Source: Leptospira langatensis
GTDB lineage: Bacteria > Spirochaetota > Leptospiria > Leptospirales > Leptospiraceae
DNA length: 64,000 bases
Direction of reading: 5' to 3'
Assembly (NCBI RefSeq): GCF_004770615.1
Contig: NZ_RQER01000005.1
Location: 1-64,000, forward strand
Under the pieces are notes generated by a model. The model worked only from the letters and a program-made list of their open reading frames with translations, was not told where the DNA came from and searched no databases. Shown here in pieces: positions 63,027 to 64,000 of the stretch. Every line of letters begins with the position of its first letter. The stretch's first letter is position 1. The position numbers and the translations under genes are program-made.

Positions 63027-64000
63027 TCTAGTAAAAGTAGAAACATTACAAGGATCGACTAGTTCTGCAATTGGAGGATATCGTTTTTATGAAAGGATAT
63101 TCTTTGCAGCTTTATCACGAATGCAAAGAGGCTCCCTTCGGATCTTATTTCCTGATGGAGAACAAAGATATTTAGGGGATCCTAATTCTTCCGAGGCTTC
63201 CGAATTTCACCACGCTATCATTCAAGTAAAAGACAGAAGATTCTTTAAAAGATTGGTTCTCTACGGAGATATAGGTCTCGCGGAATCGTATATGGACGGG
63301 GACTGGGATACGGATGATATTAGAGCTATCATTTGCTGGTTTCTTTTGAACGTGGAAGAGGCGCCTTCTGTTAGCGGGTCTCAAAAAAGCTTTTTGCATC
63401 TTGCCTTCATGAATCTGGGAAATCGTCTTCTTCATTTATTTAGGAGCAATTCTCTCAGAGGAAGTAAGAAGAATATAGTGGAACACTATGACCTAGGAAA
63501 CGAGTTCTATAAGAAGTTCTTGGATCCTAGCATGACGTATTCCTGTGCTTATTTTCAGGAAATGGATCGTAGCCTAGAAGAGGCTCAGATTGCAAAGATA
63601 GAGAACCTATGCAAGAAGTTAAGGCTAAAGTCGTCGGATCATCTCTTGGAGATAGGAACGGGTTGGGGCGCCTTCTCCACATACGCCGCATCTAAATACG
63701 GATGCAAGGTTACTTCCTATACGATTTCTGAAGAGCAGTATAAATTTGCTGTAGAAAAGATCAAAAGCATGGGCTTAGAAGATCGGATCGAAGTGAGACT
63801 GAAAGACTATAGAAAGGTCGAAGGTTCTTACGATAAGATCGTTACCGTGGAGATGTTGGAAGCGGTAGGCCACGAATACTTCGAGGATTTTTTCTCTATG
63901 TGCAACCGTGTGTTGAAAAAGGACGGGTTGATGGCACACCAGATCATTACTTGTCCGGATCCTAGATATGATTCCTTTAGAAAAGGTATAGACTTTATTC
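62980..64000 (+). CDS. cyclopropane-fatty-acid synthase-like methyltransferase (3' end beyond window)
   Basis: SAM-dependent methyltransferase of the CFA/mycolic-acid group. The open frame runs from the ATG pair at 62,980/62,983 to the right edge (340 codons). It contains YGDIGLAESYMDGDWDTDDI, then VEHYDLGNEFYKKFLD, MTYSCAYF, the SAM motif LLEIGTGWGAFSTYAASKYG and VEMLEAVGHEYFEDFF (catalytic Glu region). It methylates double bonds or other positions of unsaturated acyl chains in phospholipids. It starts inside the last 47 bp of the DUF1365 gene. Confidence 0.9.
   Translation, partial: MMGKINKEDCILEGDNLVKVETLQGSTSSAIGGYRFYERIFFAALSRMQRGSLRILFPDGEQRYLGDPNSSEASEFHHAIIQVKDRRFFKRLVLYGDIGLAESYMDGDWDTDDIRAIICWFLLNVEEAPSVSGSQKSFLHLAFMNLGNRLLHLFRSNSLRGSKKNIVEHYDLGNEFYKKFLDPSMTYSCAYFQEMDRSLEEAQIAKIENLCKKLRLKSSDHLLEIGTGWGAFSTYAASKYGCKVTSYTISEEQYKFAVEKIKSMGLEDRIEVRLKDYRKVEGSYDKIVTVEMLEAVGHEYFEDFFSMCNRVLKKDGLMAHQIITCPDPRYDSFRKGIDFI

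Overview
The window looks like part of a Leptospira genome. Evidence: a haem operon with an embedded two-component system in the leptospiral order (hemA-C/D-B-L-HK-RR-E-N, with hemG nearby), a match to the leptospiral HemR box, a DUF1564 protein (a family I know mainly from Leptospira), MqnD of the futalosine menaquinone route, and several proteins that resemble only unnamed leptospiral families. By eye the base composition is moderate (mid-40s % GC), which would fit an intermediate or saprophytic species better than L. interrogans; this is a guess. In Leptospira the hem genes and acn are, as I recall, on the second chromosome (CII), so the window is probably CII.

Layout. 1-11.2 kb: haem biosynthesis on the minus strand (hemG cut by the left edge, one membrane protein, hemN, hemE, hemR, hemK, hemL, hemB, a hemC-hemD fusion, hemA), tightly overlapping, with a HemR box in front of hemA. 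11.2-14.2 kb: a small membrane protein, a HAD phosphatase, mqnD and metF. 14.3-19.9 kb: a candidate replication/partition hub with a tail-fibre-like repeat protein, a Rep-like protein, parB, parA, two copies of a long palindrome (candidate parS) and a possible small RNA in front of rep. Genes run almost all leftward to the left of this hub and almost all rightward for about 14 kb to its right, as expected at a bidirectional origin. 19.9-34 kb: a degenerate NtrC-type regulator, unknown leptospiral proteins, an 800-bp gene-poor stretch, an MBOAT/SGNH O-acylation pair, asd and pyk. 34-46.6 kb: a mosaic with accessory-looking small genes (DUF883/holin-like set, pterin dehydratase, DUF1564, orphan response regulator, DUF4279, STAS), epmA, an OmpA-like protein, acn, a TetR regulator with its operator, and a GT39/83-type glycosyltransferase. 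This segment is densely seeded with a short repeat, GGAGTTCCTTC, which is rare elsewhere in the window. 46.7-54.9 kb: a sensor kinase fused to a solute-binding-like domain, unknown proteins, an acyltransferase and alr. 55-58.1 kb: speD, a SET-SpeD fusion, speE and pyrF. 58.2-64 kb: two paralogous outer-membrane proteins, a DedA/YqaA-like protein, and a flavin oxidase/DUF1365/cyclopropane-synthase-type lipid-modification cluster cut by the right edge.

How genes work together: the hem genes convert glutamyl-tRNA to protoporphyrin IX (ferrochelatase is not in the window) and are probably controlled by HemK/HemR through the box at 11,166. speD and speE make spermidine from putrescine; no ornithine or arginine decarboxylase of a usual kind is visible, and the SET-SpeD fusion between them is the most intriguing single protein. 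The 34-46.6 kb repeat family is the most striking DNA-level signal.
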